From: Agrococcus sediminis
GTDB lineage: Bacteria; Actinomycetota; Actinomycetes; Actinomycetales; Microbacteriaceae
Assembly: GCF_007923295.1 (NCBI RefSeq)
Contig: NZ_VOIR01000018.1
Span: 1-64,000 of the forward strand
DNA: 64,000 nt
Direction: 5' to 3'
In this document: positions 9,266-17,560 of the stretch, piece after piece
Layout of the letters: every line of letters begins with the position of its first letter
Numbering within the stretch: position 1 is the stretch's first letter
Notes under the pieces: generated by a model
The model's input: the letters and a program-made list of their open reading frames with translations, nothing else
Database searches by the model: none
What the model was told of the DNA's origin: nothing
Position numbers and translations under genes: made by a program

Positions 9266-9357
9266 GCACAACGCAAGCCCGCGCCGCGCGTTGCGCCCCC
9301 TATCGGCGACGCATCCGGGATCTCCCGCGGTCCCGTCGGCGCGGGCTTGCGTTGTGC
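9266..9357. repeat. 92-bp intergenic palindromic element with perfect 20-bp arms
   Basis: Arm GCACAACGCAAGCCCGCGCC at 9266-9285 is the exact reverse complement of 9338-9357, around a 52-nt centre that carries smaller internal repeats. It fills most of the 214-bp gap between rlmC and the permease gene. It looks like a mobile palindromic repeat (MITE or REP class) or a long hairpin terminator for rlmC; there is no T tail. Confidence 0.7.
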
Positions 9358-9435
9358 GGGAGGAGGCCGGTCGTGGCGGAGGCTCCTCGGCGCGGCGGGG
9401 TGGAGTCGCGGCACCGGCCGTTCACCCGCGCCGCA

Positions 9436-9441
9436 TAGGTT
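9436..9441 (+). promoter_or_regulatory. -10 hexamer, leaderless promoter of the APC permease
   Basis: TAGGTT ends 6 nt before the GTG start, so transcription would begin at or next to the start codon. The stretch GGGCGG between hexamer and GTG cannot act as a well-spaced ribosome site. Confidence 0.5.
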
Positions 9442-9447
9442 GGGCGG

Positions 9448-10734
9448 GTGACGGCTCTGCAGCGCCGCGTCGGCATCCCCGGCGCGATCATGATCGGTCT
9501 CGGCTCGATGGTCGGCGCCGGGCTCTTCTTCGTCTGGGTGCCGGCGTCGCAGCTCGCCGGGCCGTGGCTGTGGGCGGCGCTGCTGCTCGCGGCGACGGTC
9601 GCGACGCTCAACGCCATGTCGACGGCGCAGCTCGCGATGCGGCACCCGGTCTCCGGCGGCGCGTACGCCTACGGCCGCGCCGAGGTGTCGCCCGCGGTCG
9701 GCTTCGCCGCCGGCTGGATGTTCCTCACCGGCAAGACCGCCTCCGCGGGCGCGATCGCCCTCATCGCCGCCCGGCACGTGTGGCCCGAGGGCGCGCCGTG
9801 GCTCGCCGCCGCGCTCATCGTCGGACTGGCGCTCGTCAACATGGCGGGCATCCGCTCCACCGTGCGCGTCACGAGCGCGATCGTGAGCGTCGTGCTGCTG
9901 CTCGTGACGGCGGCGCTCGTGTGGTCGGCGCTCGGCCTGCCCACCGCATCCGACGCCGGCATCGGCACGCTCGCGCCGGTGGAGGCCAACCGCGTCGACG
10001 GGGCGCTGAGCGGCCCGCTCGGCATCCTGCCGGCGGCCGGGCTGCTGTTCTTCGCGTTCGCCGGCTACGCCCGCATGGCGACGCTCGGCGAGGAGGTGCG
10101 CGACCCGGTGCGCACGCTGCCGCGCGCGATCGGCACGGGGCTCGCGATCGTGCTCGTGCTCTACGGGCTCGTCGCGTGGGCGACGACGGCGCGGTTGGGG
10201 GATGCGCTCGCGTCGTCGGCGACGCCGGTGGCCGATCTCGTCGGCGCGGGATGGCTGCACGTGGCGCTGCTCGCCGCGGCGGCGCTCGCGAGCGTCGGGA
10301 GCCTCACCGGCATCCTCGCGGGCCTGTCGCGCACGGGGCTCGCGATGGCCCGCAACCGCGACCTCCCGGGCCCGCTGTCGACGATCTGGGCGGTGACGAA
10401 GGCGCCGGCGGTCGCCGAGGCGACGACGGCCGCGGTGGCGGCCGCGGCGGTGCTGCTGCTGCCGGTCGGGCAGCTGGTCGCCTTCTCCTCGACGTGCGTC
10501 CTCACCTACTACGCGGTCGCCCATCTGAGCGCGATGCGCGGCGCCGGGCGGCCGGCGGCGGCGTCGGCCGACCCGGATGCGCGCCCGGTGCCGTGGTGGC
10601 TGCCCCGTTGGGTGCCGGTCGTCGGCATCGCGCTCTGCGCCGTGCTCGTGCTGACGCTGCCGTGGCAGGGGGTCGTCGCCGCGGCCGCGTGGCTGGGGCT
10701 CGGATTGGCCGTGCGGGCGGTCGCGCGACGCTGA
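9448..10734 (+). CDS. APC-superfamily amino acid permease
   Basis: A 428-residue polytopic membrane protein with about 12 hydrophobic segments. The N-terminal GLGSMVGAGLFFVW matches the APC substrate-binding GSxxGxG loop in TM1, and GGAYAYGRAEVSPAVGFAAGW matches TM3, both typical of amino acid/proton symporters. The substrate cannot be assigned. It is a monocistronic unit with a leaderless GTG start, ending at a bidirectional terminator shared with dctA. Confidence 0.85.
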   Translation: MTALQRRVGIPGAIMIGLGSMVGAGLFFVWVPASQLAGPWLWAALLLAATVATLNAMSTAQLAMRHPVSGGAYAYGRAEVSPAVGFAAGWMFLTGKTASAGAIALIAARHVWPEGAPWLAAALIVGLALVNMAGIRSTVRVTSAIVSVVLLLVTAALVWSALGLPTASDAGIGTLAPVEANRVDGALSGPLGILPAAGLLFFAFAGYARMATLGEEVRDPVRTLPRAIGTGLAIVLVLYGLVAWATTARLGDALASSATPVADLVGAGWLHVALLAAAALASVGSLTGILAGLSRTGLAMARNRDLPGPLSTIWAVTKAPAVAEATTAAVAAAAVLLLPVGQLVAFSSTCVLTYYAVAHLSAMRGAGRPAAASADPDARPVPWWLPRWVPVVGIALCAVLVLTLPWQGVVAAAAWLGLGLAVRAVARR

Positions 10735-10758
10735 GCGCGGCAGGGCCCGCACACGCGG

Positions 10759-10795
10759 ACGGGCCCGCACGCCGCAGCGCGGCGCACGGGCCCGT
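10759..10795. terminator. Bidirectional terminator hairpin between permease and dctA
   Basis: ACGGGCCCG and CGGGCCCGT pair, with an inner CGCCGC/GCGGCG helix separated by a symmetric CA/CA bulge. It lies between two converging stops and can serve both. Confidence 0.75.
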
Positions 10796-10803
10796 CGTGG
10801 GGG

Positions 10804-12216
10804 TCAGCGGCTGCTCGGCTCGAGCTCGCGCTCGTCGTCCGGGGCCGCCTGCGCCCGCCGCTCCAGGGGCTCGGCGTCGGCGTCGGGCTCGGCGTCCGCG
10901 CCGTGGTCGTCGGCGAGCATCGTGCGCTCGTCGAAGGGCCGCTCGCCCGCGAGCACGCCGCGCACCTGCTCCATGTCGATCTGCTTCGTCCACGTGCCGA
11001 TCAGCAACGTCGCCACGGCGTTGCCGGTGAAGTTCGTCAGGGCGCGCGCCTCCGACATGAAGCGGTCGATGCCGACGATGACGCCCACGCCGTCGACGAG
11101 GTCGGGGCGGTAGGTCTGCAGGCCGCCCGCGAGCGTCGCGAGCCCGGCGCCCGTGACGCCGGCGGCGCCCTTCGAGGCGATGATCATGAAGACCAGCAGG
11201 CCGATCTGCTCGGGGATCGACATCGGCATGCCCATCGCGGTCGAGATGAACAGCGACGCCATCGTCAGGTAGATCGCGGTGCCGTCGAGGTTGAACGAGT
11301 AGCCCGTCGGCACGGTGATGCCGACGACCGGCTTCGAGACGCCCGCGTGCTCCATCTTGGCGATGAGGCGGGGCAGCGCCGACTCGGAGGAGGACGTGCC
11401 GACGATCAGCAGGTACTCGCGGCCGAGGTACTTCATGAGCGTGAAGATGTTGACGCCGGTGACGAGCTTCAGCAGCGTGCCGAGCACGACGACGATGAAG
11501 ACGATGCAGGTGAGGTAGAAGCCGAGCATGAGCGTCGCGAGGGCGACGACCGCGCCCCAGCCGGTGGAGCCGACCACGCCGGCGATCGCACCGAACGCGC
11601 CGATGGGGGCGACCCACAGGATCATCGTCAGCACGCGGAACACGAGCGCCTGCAGGTGCTTCACCACGGTGAGGATCGGCTTGCCGCGCTCGCCCATCGC
11701 CTGCACCGCGAAGCCCACCAGCAGCGCGACGAAGAGCGTCTGCAGCACCGACTCGCCCGTCAGCGGGGAGAACAGCGTCGTGGGGATGCTGCCGAGCAGG
11801 AAGTCGGTGGTGGTCTCGGCCTCGCCGGAGGCCTCGTAGGTGGCGCCGGCGATGTTGAGGCCCTCGCCCGGGTGCACGAAGTTGCCGACGACCAGGCCGA
11901 TGGCGAGCGCGAAGGTCGACATCGCCAGGAAGTAGATCAGCGCGAGCCCGCCGACCTTGCCGACCGTCGCGGCCTTCGCGATCGAGCCGATGCCGACGAC
12001 GATCGTGCAGAAGATGACGGGCGCGATCATCATCTTGATGAGCGCGACGAAGCCCTTGCCGATGGGGGCGAGCGCCTCGCCGGTGGTGGGGGAGACGAGC
12101 CCGACGATCACGCCGAGCACGACGGCGACGATCACCGAGATGTACAGCCAGTGGGTCTTGTCGATCCGCCGCAGCCTCGAGAGCCTCGGTCGGTCGGTGC
12201 TGGGCGTCGTTGCCAT
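10804..12216 (-). CDS. dctA: C4-dicarboxylate:cation symporter (DctA, DAACS family)
   Basis: The product imports malate, fumarate or succinate with protons or sodium. It has 470 residues, eight helices and two re-entrant loops. Signature segments are SSSESALPRL, PTGYSFNLDGTAIY and SKGAAGVTGAG, the hairpin and TM7 motifs of the family. The last 45 residues are an acidic, unstructured tail longer than in E. coli DctA. It diverges from the CitA-like sensor gene, so the three genes form a transport and sensing module. Confidence 0.94.
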   Translation of the reverse strand: MATTPSTDRPRLSRLRRIDKTHWLYISVIVAVVLGVIVGLVSPTTGEALAPIGKGFVALIKMMIAPVIFCTIVVGIGSIAKAATVGKVGGLALIYFLAMSTFALAIGLVVGNFVHPGEGLNIAGATYEASGEAETTTDFLLGSIPTTLFSPLTGESVLQTLFVALLVGFAVQAMGERGKPILTVVKHLQALVFRVLTMILWVAPIGAFGAIAGVVGSTGWGAVVALATLMLGFYLTCIVFIVVVLGTLLKLVTGVNIFTLMKYLGREYLLIVGTSSSESALPRLIAKMEHAGVSKPVVGITVPTGYSFNLDGTAIYLTMASLFISTAMGMPMSIPEQIGLLVFMIIASKGAAGVTGAGLATLAGGLQTYRPDLVDGVGVIVGIDRFMSEARALTNFTGNAVATLLIGTWTKQIDMEQVRGVLAGERPFDERTMLADDHGADAEPDADAEPLERRAQAAPDDERELEPSSR

Positions 12217-12235
12217 GCTGTGCTCCTCGCATCGG

Positions 12236-12255
12236 GCACCGCAACTGCGCGGTGC
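12236..12255. promoter_or_regulatory. Inverted repeat in the dctA/sensor intergenic region
   Basis: GCACCGC and GCGGTGC flank a 6-nt centre, 20 nt upstream of the dctA start on the minus strand. It could be the binding site of the adjacent response regulator or a leader hairpin of the dctA mRNA; sequence alone cannot decide. Confidence 0.35.
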
Positions 12256-12343
12256 TCTCGAGTGGCCAGCCTGCGGGCGCGGCTCGGCGCGGGGCCCGTT
12301 TCGTGCATAGTGTTCTCAGCGCGAACGCGGAGGGGGCCCGGCG

Positions 12344-13987
12344 ATGCGGCGATGGTGGCGGTCCGCGAGCATCGCCACTCGCGTGTTCGTGCAGACCGCG
12401 GCGCTGCTCGTGGCGGCGGCGCTCGCGGCGTTCGGGCTGCTCGCGCTCGACGCGCAGCAGGCGCACGAGCGCGAGGCGGCGCTCGCGAGCCAGGAGCTCG
12501 CGCTCGCGATGGCGGCGACGCCCACGGTGCGCGCGGCGGTGGCCGAGGCGCACGAGCGCTACGACGCCGACCCGGCGGGCGCGGTCGCAGGCGCGGCGGA
12601 TGCGCTGCAGTCGTACGTCGAGGACGTCCGGCAGGCGACGCGGCTCGACTTCGTCACCGTCATGCATCCGGACGGCACGCGCTACACGCATCCGGACCCC
12701 GACGAGATCGGCCGCACCTTCCTCGGCTCGACGGCGCCCGCGCTCGCGGGGCAGACCTTCACCGAGGTGTTCGCAGGCACGCTCGGGCCCTCGGTGCGCG
12801 CGGTCACGCCGGTGCTGGAGGGCGACCGCGTCGTCGGCCTCGTCGCGGCCGGCGTCACGATCGAGCGGGTCGGCTCGCTCGTCGTCGAGCGGCTGCTCGC
12901 GGTGGGCCTGCTGCTCGTCGGCGCGCTCGCGGTGGCGGCGCTCGGCGCGTGGCTGCTCGCCCGCCGCCTCGACCGCGCCACGGGCGGCCGGCGCCCCGAG
13001 GAGCTCGCGCGGCTCTTCGCCGCGCACGAGGCGGCGCTGCACTCGGTGGAGGACGGCCTCGTGCTCGTCGAGGACGGCACGGTCGTGCTCGCGAACGACC
13101 GCGCGCGGGCGCTGCTGGGGCTCGGCGAGCGAGCGCTGCCGATCGGGGCGGATGCGCCGCTGCCGGCGGGCGTGCGCGACGCGCTCGCCGCGCACGGGCA
13201 GGTGCGGGTCGGCGACCGGTGGCTGCTCGTGGAGCGGCAGGCGACCGATCGCGCGGGCACGACCACGCTCACGATCCGCGACCGCACCGAGCTGCGGCGC
13301 ATGACGGGCGAGCTCGACGCGGTGCGCACGCTCGCGAGCGCCCTGCGCGCGCAGACGCACGAGTTCGGCAATCGCATGCACACCGTCGCGACCCTCATCG
13401 AGCTCGACGAGCCGCAGCGGGCGCTCGAGGTCGCGACCGCCGGCCGCGACCTCGGGCAGCGGCTCGCCGACCGCGTCGTCGGCGACGACGAGGAGCCGGT
13501 GATCGCCGCGCTGCTGCTCGGCAAGGCGGCGCAGGCGCACGAGCGCGGCGTCGAGCCGCACGTCGAGACGCACCTCGCGCCCGGCACGCACGGCATCGAC
13601 CCGGTCGACTTCGTCACGGTGCTCGGCAACCTCGTCGACAACGCGATCGACGCGGCCGCCGAGCGCGCCGGCCGCCTCATCGGCACGGGCGCGCGCGCCG
13701 ACGCGTGGGTCGAGGTCTACCTCGACGAGGACGACGGGGCGATCGTGGTGCAGGTGAGCGACAGCGGCGACGGCGTGCCCGAAGCCCGGCGCGAGCAGGC
13801 GTTCGCGCCGGGCTGGTCGACGAAGGAGCCGGGCCCGCACGGGCGCGGCTTCGGGCTCGGCATCGTGCGCGAGACGGTCGAGCGACTGGGCGGCAGCGTC
13901 GAGATCGGGCAGCCCGGCGGCGCGGATGCGCGGCACGCGGGCGCGGTGGTCACGGTGCTGCTGCCGAGGCCGGGGGCCGCCTCGTGA
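12344..13987 (+). CDS. Sensor histidine kinase, CitA/DcuS family
   Basis: A 547-residue membrane kinase. One transmembrane helix lies about residues 13-35. An extracytoplasmic Cache domain follows (DFVTVMHPDGTRYTHPDPDEIG, as in citrate/fumarate sensors), then a second helix about residues 183-207, a cytoplasmic PAS-like segment and the dimerisation box THEFGNRMHTV with phospho-acceptor His339. ATP-binding motifs are GNLVDNAIDAA (N box) and GRGFGLGIVRETV. A -10 TAGTGT lies at 12308-12313, with a GGAGG-type ribosome site. The partner regulator overlaps its last 4 nt, and the likely target is dctA. Confidence 0.92.
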   Translation: MRRWWRSASIATRVFVQTAALLVAAALAAFGLLALDAQQAHEREAALASQELALAMAATPTVRAAVAEAHERYDADPAGAVAGAADALQSYVEDVRQATRLDFVTVMHPDGTRYTHPDPDEIGRTFLGSTAPALAGQTFTEVFAGTLGPSVRAVTPVLEGDRVVGLVAAGVTIERVGSLVVERLLAVGLLLVGALAVAALGAWLLARRLDRATGGRRPEELARLFAAHEAALHSVEDGLVLVEDGTVVLANDRARALLGLGERALPIGADAPLPAGVRDALAAHGQVRVGDRWLLVERQATDRAGTTTLTIRDRTELRRMTGELDAVRTLASALRAQTHEFGNRMHTVATLIELDEPQRALEVATAGRDLGQRLADRVVGDDEEPVIAALLLGKAAQAHERGVEPHVETHLAPGTHGIDPVDFVTVLGNLVDNAIDAAAERAGRLIGTGARADAWVEVYLDEDDGAIVVQVSDSGDGVPEARREQAFAPGWSTKEPGPHGRGFGLGIVRETVERLGGSVEIGQPGGADARHAGAVVTVLLPRPGAAS

Positions 13988-14662
13988 TCCGGGTGCTCGT
14001 CGTCGAGGACGAGCGGGGCACCGCTGCCGCGCACGTCGCCTACGTGCGGCGATGCCCGGGCTTCGAGGTCGCCGCCGTCGCGCACACGGCCGCGGCGGCG
14101 ATGGCGGCGATGCGCGACGCGGCCGCGAGCGGCGTGCCGATGCAGCTCGTGCTGCTCGACATGCAGCTGCCCGACGGGCACGGGCTCGAGGTGTGCCGGC
14201 GGATGCGCGCCGAGGGCCACCTGGTCGACGTCATCGCCGTGACGGCCGAGCGCGGGCTCGAGACCGTGCGCGACGCGATCGCGGTCGGCGTGGTGCAGTA
14301 CCTCATCAAGCCGTTCGCGTTCGCGGCGCTCGCCGAGCGGCTCGAGCGCTACCGCGAGTACCGCGAGCGGCTCGACGGCGCGGGCCGGCTGACGCAGCAG
14401 GAGGTCGACCAGGCGATCGCGGCGCTGCGCACCACGAACGCGCCCGGCCTCGCGAAGGGCCTGAGCGCCGAGACGCTCGAGGCGGTCGCGGCGCTCCTCG
14501 CCGATGGCACCGCGCGCTCCGCGGCCGAGGTCGCCTCCGAGGTCGGGCTCTCGCGCGTCACGGCGCGCCGCTACCTCGAGCACCTCGCGGCGACCGGCGA
14601 CGTCGAGCGCAGGCCGCGCTACGGCGCGCGGCCGGCCCGAGCTCGAGTACTCCCGGAGCTGA
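13984..14662 (+). pseudogene. CitB/DctR-type response regulator with frame broken near the 3' end
   Basis: The receiver domain (residues 1-120) has Asp59 in LLDMQLPDGHG and the switch lysine in LIKPF. The C-terminal HTH contains AAEVASEVGLSRVTARRYLEHL. From GTG 13984 the frame reads well to RRPRYG, then runs on without a stop through the next gene. One base less in the GCGCGCG run at 14624-14630 would restore the family ending YGRGRPELEYSRS and a stop at 14660-14662. This is therefore a one-base insertion: a sequencing or assembly error, a true mutation, or less likely programmed slippage. It is the partner of the CitA-like kinase. Confidence 0.85.
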
Positions 14663-14719
14663 ACGGGGGCCGCGGTGCGGCTGCGATAGCGTGGCCCGCT
14701 CCCGAGCGAGAGGAGCCCC

Positions 14720-15763
14720 GTGCCCGTGATCGACGTCCTCGCCCTGCTGGGCATCTCCATCGGCGTCGCCGTCGCCGCAGCCGTCGCGGCGAGCCTCCTG
14801 CTCGTCGCCGGCGCCGCCGCCGCGACGCGCTCCCGCAGCCGCATCGCCGCGGTGCGACGGCCGCTGCGCTGGCCGGTCGCGGTGCTCGCGCTGCTCGTCG
14901 CGTTCAGCCTCGCGTCGTCGGCGACGGGCCTGCAGCGCGCGATGGGCGAGAGCGGGCCGCTGCTCGCGCACGCCCTGCTCGTCCTCGCGATCGTCGCGGG
15001 CGCCTGGCTGCTCGTGCGGCTCCTGCGGGTGGCGGGCGACGCCGTGCTCGCGCGGTACGGGGTGGCGCACGGCGATCGTCGCGCCGGCAAGGTGCGCACG
15101 CAGGTCGAGATCCTCCGGCGCGTGCTCGCGGTGGTCGTGGTCGTCATCGCGTGCGGCGCGGTGCTGTTCACCTTCGAGGCGGCGCGGGTGGCCGGCACGA
15201 GCCTGCTCGCCTCGGCCGGGGTCGCGTCGCTCGTGGCGGGCCTCGCGGCGCAGTCGGTGCTCGGCAACGTGTTCGCCGGCATCCAGCTCGTCGCCTCCGA
15301 CGCGATCCGCGTCGACGACGTCGTCGTGGTCGAGGGGGAGTGGGGCACGATCGAGGAGATCACGCTCACCTACGTCGTGGTGCGCATCTGGGACGACCGC
15401 CGCCTCGTGCTGCCCTCGACGCACTTCACGACCACGCCCTTCGAGAACTGGACCCGCACCTCGAGCGAGGTCATGGGCGCCGTCGAGCTCGACGTCGACT
15501 GGAGCGTGCCGGTCGACGGCATGCGCGACGAGCTCGCGCGCATCCTCGACGGCCATCCGCACTGGGACGGCCGCGACAGCGTGCTGCAGGTGACGGATGC
15601 GGTGGGCGGCGTCGTGCGGGTGCGGGTGCTCGTCACCGCGGCCGACGGCGGCGAGCTCGCGTCGCTGCGGGCCGACGTGCGCGAGCGGCTCGTGGCGTGG
15701 CTGCGCGAGCAGCATCCGGACGCGCTGCCGCGCCAGCGCTTCGAGACCGTGCCGGTCGCCTAG
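14720..15763 (+). CDS. MscS-family small-conductance mechanosensitive channel
   Basis: A 347-residue membrane protein with about four N-terminal helices. The pore helix is rich in Gly and Ala (GVASLVAGLAAQSVLGNVFAGIQL), the TM3 signature of MscS. A beta domain follows with VEGEWGTIEEITLTYVVVR and LPSTHFTTTPFENWTR, as in the cytoplasmic vestibule. Such channels release solutes on hypo-osmotic shock. The GTG start has GAGAGGAG upstream, and a -10 TAGCGT lies near 14687. Its stop overlaps that of the converging Lrp gene (CTAG). Confidence 0.9.
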   Translation: MPVIDVLALLGISIGVAVAAAVAASLLLVAGAAAATRSRSRIAAVRRPLRWPVAVLALLVAFSLASSATGLQRAMGESGPLLAHALLVLAIVAGAWLLVRLLRVAGDAVLARYGVAHGDRRAGKVRTQVEILRRVLAVVVVVIACGAVLFTFEAARVAGTSLLASAGVASLVAGLAAQSVLGNVFAGIQLVASDAIRVDDVVVVEGEWGTIEEITLTYVVVRIWDDRRLVLPSTHFTTTPFENWTRTSSEVMGAVELDVDWSVPVDGMRDELARILDGHPHWDGRDSVLQVTDAVGGVVRVRVLVTAADGGELASLRADVRERLVAWLREQHPDALPRQRFETVPVA

Positions 15764-16266
15764 GAGAAGGCCGCGGTCGAGACGTTGCGCCGGTACTCGA
15801 AGACGATGCTGGTGCGGGTGGATGCGACGGTCGCGTCGGCCGAGAGGTGGTCGACGACGAAGCGGCGCAGCCCCGTCGAGTCGGGCACCGCGACGTGGAC
15901 GATGAAGTCGTCGTTGCCGCCGAGGAAGAAGACCTGGCTCACCTCGGGGAGCGCCTGCACCCGCTCGGCGAAGTCGGGGATCGTGGCGCGCGCGCCGGCG
16001 CGCAGCGTGACGTGCACGAGCGCCTGCAGCCCGCGGCCCAGCCGCTCCTGCCGCACGACCGCCTCGTAGCCGGCGATCACCCTGCGCTCCTCGAGGCGTC
16101 GCACGCGGGCATGCGCGGTCGACTCCGCGATGCCGACGGCGCGCGCGAGCTCGCGGTTCGTGGTGCGCGCGTCGGCCCGCAGCGCGGCGACGAGCTCATG
16201 GTCGACCGGGTCGAGGCCGTCGGCGGGCTGCGACGGCTTCGGCTCGGGACGCGCTGCGGGAGTCAT
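15760..16266 (-). CDS. Lrp/AsnC-family regulator, probably of alanine dehydrogenase (AldR-like)
   Basis: A 168-residue protein with an N-terminal HTH (NRELARAVGIAESTAHARVRRLEE, about residues 40-62) and a C-terminal RAM/AsnC ligand domain ending in FEYRRNVSTAAFS. It diverges from ald with 109 bp between the starts. In mycobacteria the divergently placed AldR controls ald in response to alanine; the same role is inferred here. ATG 16266 is chosen because upstream in-frame codons have no family-like sequence. Confidence 0.9.
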   Translation of the reverse strand: MTPAARPEPKPSQPADGLDPVDHELVAALRADARTTNRELARAVGIAESTAHARVRRLEERRVIAGYEAVVRQERLGRGLQALVHVTLRAGARATIPDFAERVQALPEVSQVFFLGGNDDFIVHVAVPDSTGLRRFVVDHLSADATVASTRTSIVFEYRRNVSTAAFS

Positions 16267-16375
16267 GCCTGCATCTTTCCACCGAAAGCGCGGATCCGTC
16301 GACGAATGCTTCGGCGAGGGCTCCGCATCGCCGGATCCTCTCCCATGATCGATGCCACCAGACGAGAGGTCTCCC
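16267..16375. promoter_or_regulatory. Divergent lrp-ald control region
   Basis: A 109-bp gap holding both promoters. A perfect CGGATCCG palindrome lies at 16291-16298, and a second related GGATCC lies nearer ald. An Lrp-type octamer is expected to bind several degenerate sites here, but I cannot define them. GAGAGG at 16364-16369 is the ald ribosome site. Confidence 0.45.
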
Positions 16376-17476
16376 ATGCGCATCGCCGTCCCCACCGAGA
16401 TCAAGCCCCACGAGCAACGGGTCGCCATCACGCCCGCCGGTGTCGACGCGCTCGTGCGCCGCGGCCACGAGGTGTGGGTGCAGTCGGGTGCGGGCCTCGG
16501 CTCCCGCATCCCCGACGAGGAGTTCGTCGCGGCCGGCGCGCGGCTCGCCGCCGACGCCGACGAGGCGTGGGCGACGGGCGACCTGCTGCTCAAGGTCAAG
16601 GAGCCGATCGCGCCCGAGTTCGCCCGCATGCGCGAGGGCCAGACCGTCTTCACCTACCTGCACCTCGCGGCGGCCCCCGAGTGCGCGCGTGCGCTGCTCG
16701 ACGCGGGCACGACCGCGATCGCCTACGAGACGGTGCAGCTGCCCGACGGCTCGCTGCCGCTGCTCGCGCCCATGAGCGAGGTCGCCGGCCGCCTCTCGAT
16801 CGCGATGGGCGCCTACCACCTCATGGGCCCGGCGGGCGGCCGCGGCACCCTGCTCGGCGGCGTGCCCGGCACGCGCCGCGCGAAGGTGGTGGTGCTCGGC
16901 GGCGGCGTCGCGGGCGAGCACGCCGCGCGCAACGCCGTCGGCCTCGGCGCCGATGTGACGGTGATCGACCTGTCGCTGCCGCGCCTGCGGCAGCTCGAGG
17001 CCTCGTTCGGCACGAGCATCCAGACCCGTCACTCCTCGCGGCTCGAGATCGCCGAGCAGCTCGCCGACGCCGACCTCGTGATCGGGTCGGTGCTCATCCC
17101 GGGCGCCGCCGCGCCGAAGCTCGTCACCGACGACATGGCGCGCGCCATGCGGCCCGGCTCGGTGCTCGTCGACATCGCGATCGACCAGGGCGGCTGCTTC
17201 GAGGGCTCGCGCCCGACCACGCACGACGCGCCGACCTTCCCGGTGCACGAGTCGCTGTACTACTGCGTCGCCAACATGCCCGGCGCGGTGCCGGAGACCT
17301 CCACCCGCGCGCTGACGAACGCGACCCTGCCGTACGTGCTGCGGCTCGCGGACCTCGGCACGGATGCGGCGCTCGCGCAGGACGCGGCGCTCGCGAAGGG
17401 CCTCAACGTGCGCGCGGGCCGCATCGAGCACGCCGGGGTCGCCGAGGCGCTCGGGCTGGAGCTCGCGAGCGCCTGA
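16376..17476 (+). CDS. ald: Alanine dehydrogenase
   Basis: The NAD-dependent enzyme deaminates L-alanine to pyruvate, or aminates pyruvate in reverse. It has 366 residues. Visible are the N-terminal [18 protein letters not shown], the substrate lysine region LLKVKEP, the YLHLA motif with its catalytic His, the Rossmann loop [16 protein letters not shown] and the late catalytic Asp in [11 protein letters not shown]. It is controlled from the shared region with the divergent Lrp-type regulator and ends at a strong hairpin. Confidence 0.96.
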   Translation: MRIAVPTEIKPHEQRVAITPAGVDALVRRGHEVWVQSGAGLGSRIPDEEFVAAGARLAADADEAWATGDLLLKVKEPIAPEFARMREGQTVFTYLHLAAAPECARALLDAGTTAIAYETVQLPDGSLPLLAPMSEVAGRLSIAMGAYHLMGPAGGRGTLLGGVPGTRRAKVVVLGGGVAGEHAARNAVGLGADVTVIDLSLPRLRQLEASFGTSIQTRHSSRLEIAEQLADADLVIGSVLIPGAAAPKLVTDDMARAMRPGSVLVDIAIDQGGCFEGSRPTTHDAPTFPVHESLYYCVANMPGAVPETSTRALTNATLPYVLRLADLGTDAALAQDAALAKGLNVRAGRIEHAGVAEALGLELASA

Positions 17477-17511
17477 CCCGGACGGCGCTGACGCGCACGA
17501 CTTGGGCACGG

Positions 17512-17553
17512 ACGACGGAGGGCCGCCCCCGCCAGGGAGCGGCCCTCGGTCGT
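17512..17553. terminator. Bidirectional terminator between ald and gnd
   Basis: GAGGGCCGC pairs with GCGGCCCTC, extended outward by ACGAC/GTCGT after a one-base mismatch. It lies between two converging genes, 7 nt from the gnd stop. Confidence 0.8.
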
Positions 17554-17560
17554 GCCACGG

